Shown here one piece after another: positions 61,972-64,000 of a DNA stretch of 64,000 nt (position 1 is the first letter of the stretch; the number at the start of each line of letters is the position of its first letter). Made by a program: the position numbers and the translations under genes. The DNA comes from Tubulanus polymorphus (lineage: Eukaryota > Nemertea > Palaeonemertea > Tubulaniformes > Tubulanidae): the NCBI RefSeq assembly GCF_964204645.1, contig NC_134030.1, positions 10,228,278 to 10,292,277 of the forward strand, given 5' to 3'. The notes beneath the pieces were generated by a model. That model saw only the letters and a list, made by a program, of their open reading frames with translations. It was not told where the DNA came from and ran no database searches.

Positions 61972-63570
61972 ATTTACTCCAATACTACGTGATAACGACC
62001 CATCCCTGCTCCGACTGCCTGTCACAAAGTTTGTGCACCCCAGTTGACGATGAATTGGTTGTGCTAGATCTGAGGCAAGTGGTGTCTACTATAGAAAAAC
62101 TACATTTATTCTATTGTATATCCCTCGGATGAGACATACTTGTGCTAACTACTGCCATCTCTCTATAGGCATTCATATCATGGGTAGCAGGGGCAGACCT
62201 AGGATTTCTTCGGAGGGGGAGCAGAAAAGGGCGCTGTGAGAGAGCGCCAAGCTTATAGGGCTTCCCCCAGCAAATTTCAAATATCTAAACTTATTTTAGT
62301 GACTTTTCCGGGCCTCTGATCTCATTATCTGTGTTATGGCAACTTTGAAATTACAAATGTATTAGTAAAAATGTATGAGAAAAAAAAATTGGGTCAGAAA
62401 AAAGGACTGTTTTGGAAATTTTCGATACATCCCTGGGTAGAGACTAGGGGTAGGATGTTATATTTTGTTTTGATAAAAAATAAAGCAAGAAATCTTACGA
62501 TTGAATAGTTACAGTATGTATAATTGGTGGATGGATGCGCTGGCTGTATGTATTCTGTCTGTTCTGTTTTGTTTTGATGCGTTTGATTAAGATTTATTGT
62601 TTTTGAGATTTGATATCTTTTTAGGGAAGTAGTTTCTCTCTGTGCTTGAGTAATTTTTAATCCGAATTTTGTACAATGGACAAAGGGCGCAAATGTATGA
62701 TTTATGATTTGGGCTTAAGAAAAATGATACCTTGTTTCTCCTAATCGGCCGGGTCACTTTCGTAAACCGCTGGTAAATGTCTAATCAGTTGGTTTGTTTC
62801 TATAGCTGCTGGGTCAATGTAGTTAGCTGGCTGTCAATGGGCTGTTACAATGTAGTTAGCCTGACCATGATTTTAAAATACCGTAGTAATATACAGGGTA
62901 TCAAGGCGGCCGGCCGCATCAACTTGTAAGCTCAGCAGAAATGAGAAACAAGGTATCATTTTTTTTTCGCCTCAGCGATTTTTCTGAATGAGTTATTCAT
63001 GTGAAACGTCTTTGTGTGGTAAATTATGGACAAGTCCAATCGATAGAAGTCCGTAGTTTACTGTACATTGTAAGCATGGTTCTCACGGAACTAGGAAATT
63101 GAGAAAAAAATGAGAAATGCAAAATAATGTTTCCCAGTTAGGAAATATTTGGGAATTCGATAGATTTTCCTCTAATCTGGGAAATATTTGGGCAATTGAT
63201 TTTAAACTCCATGAAGCATAGTTCTTGGATGTCATTCGCTTGCCCAAGGGCGACTCTCTTCAGCAATTTCTCTTGAAGATCACCTTGTTGACATCCATGT
63301 AGTGGGGTATGATTCACTTGTACAAAGTCCTCATTTGCAATCAGCCATGGGAAAACTTGGGAATTTTGAATTCATGTAACTAACTGTGGGAACAATGTGT
63401 AAGAATATTCAGAATATTCTGGCATTTTTCTGTTTGATTTTCCAAGACTAGTGTCTTTGCTCTAATTTCCTGCCAAATTAAGATTCCAAACAGGATAATA
63501 TTTCGTCATTCGGGTTCGTACTTTATTGTGTTCGATTATATTTCATTATTATTACTAGTCGACTCTCTTG
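61972..63570. other. Gene-free stretch
   Basis: AT-rich, no supported gene. A possible further element with GGGGCAGACCTAGG begins near 62191 but its right end is unclear. Confidence 0.4.
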
Positions 63571-63932
63571 ATCATCCTCGCTTGCCAGGGTTCGATTGCC
63601 TCCTGCTGACCATTCATTGGTCTATTACACCGCCCGAGATTCTTTGGACAGACAGGCTGCCGCTAAATGGTCACCAGTCTATGTATTTAAACCAATGAGA
63701 TAACGTTGTTTCTCACCGGCAGATTCGCTTTATCAGTTCAACGCATCTGATTGGCTAGATACATAGACTGGTGGCCGCTGGGCGGAAATCTGTCTGCCCG
63801 AGGAATCTTGGATGGTGTAATAAACCAATAAAGGGTCTGCGGCCAGGGTTTAGGTTAACGTGAGCTTCGGCAGATAGTAATCAAACCCTGGCAAGCGAGG
63901 TTGCTCTAGATTAGCCAAGCAAGGATGATCTT
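63571..63932. mobile_element. Foldback element with CCTCGCTTGCCAGGGTT ends, copy 2
   Basis: Outer ends CCTCGCTTGCCAGGGTTCGA and, inverted, AAACCCTGGCAAGCGAGG. Inner arms GATTCTTTGGACAGACAGGC then TGCCGCTAAATGGTC, and their inverse near 63765-63815. Between them CTGATTGGCTAGA is shared with 37000-37300. Confidence 0.75.
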
Positions 63933-64000
63933 GATTAGCCACCACTCAGTCAGTCTCTTGGACCCAATGTTTTTTCGATAATCGAGAGTGGTGGAAAATA

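Overview
The window is nuclear DNA of an animal. Genes are split into many short exons with GT/AG introns, introns carry many small transposable elements, and the best matches are animal-specific families (SLC34 phosphate cotransporter, HAUS5, TBC1D23, Ig-domain surface protein, peptide-type GPCR relics). AT-rich introns, many MITEs, tRNA-derived SINEs and the look of the proteins suggest a marine invertebrate, probably a lophotrochozoan (mollusc, brachiopod or similar). That placement is an inference; I could not run a phylogeny. There is no CRISPR array, rRNA or bacterial operon.

Layout. (1) 1-11 kb: a minus-strand SLC34 (type II Na+/phosphate cotransporter) cluster. It holds the 5' exons of one copy running off the left edge (1-914), a short frameshifted relic (1.7-2.1 kb) and one complete 7-exon copy (6891-10913, 607 aa). 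(2) 11-20 kb: gene-poor, with microsatellites, a minisatellite and two decayed GPCR fragments. (3) 20.2-23.0 kb: a candidate 2.77 kb element with terminal inverted repeats that contains a six-unit 59-bp satellite. (4) 23.0-30.5 kb: a small family of Ig-domain surface-protein genes on the minus strand, with one intact 6-exon gene (26509-28433, 298 aa), one pseudogene and one remnant. (5) 30.6-34.4 kb: a dense mosaic of repeats and MITEs. (6) 34.4-45.6 kb: HAUS5 on the minus strand, 15 exons, 610 aa. (7) 45.6-45.96 kb: a 361-bp divergent promoter. (8) 45.96-60.26 kb: TBC1D23 on the plus strand, 16 exons, 668 aa. (9) 60.3-64 kb: no gene, several repeats.

I joined exons by hand from splice sites, reading-frame phase and resemblance to known family members. 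For SLC34, HAUS5, TBC1D23 and the Ig gene every intron phase closes and the frame runs from ATG to stop. HAUS5 (spindle microtubule branching) and TBC1D23 (endosome-to-Golgi vesicle capture) share a promoter region but have no known common pathway. The most unusual items are repeat arrays with a CTCF-like motif in every unit, the satellite-bearing element, a sharp edge of near-identity between the two SLC34 copies, and an Ig family whose C-terminal half I do not recognise.
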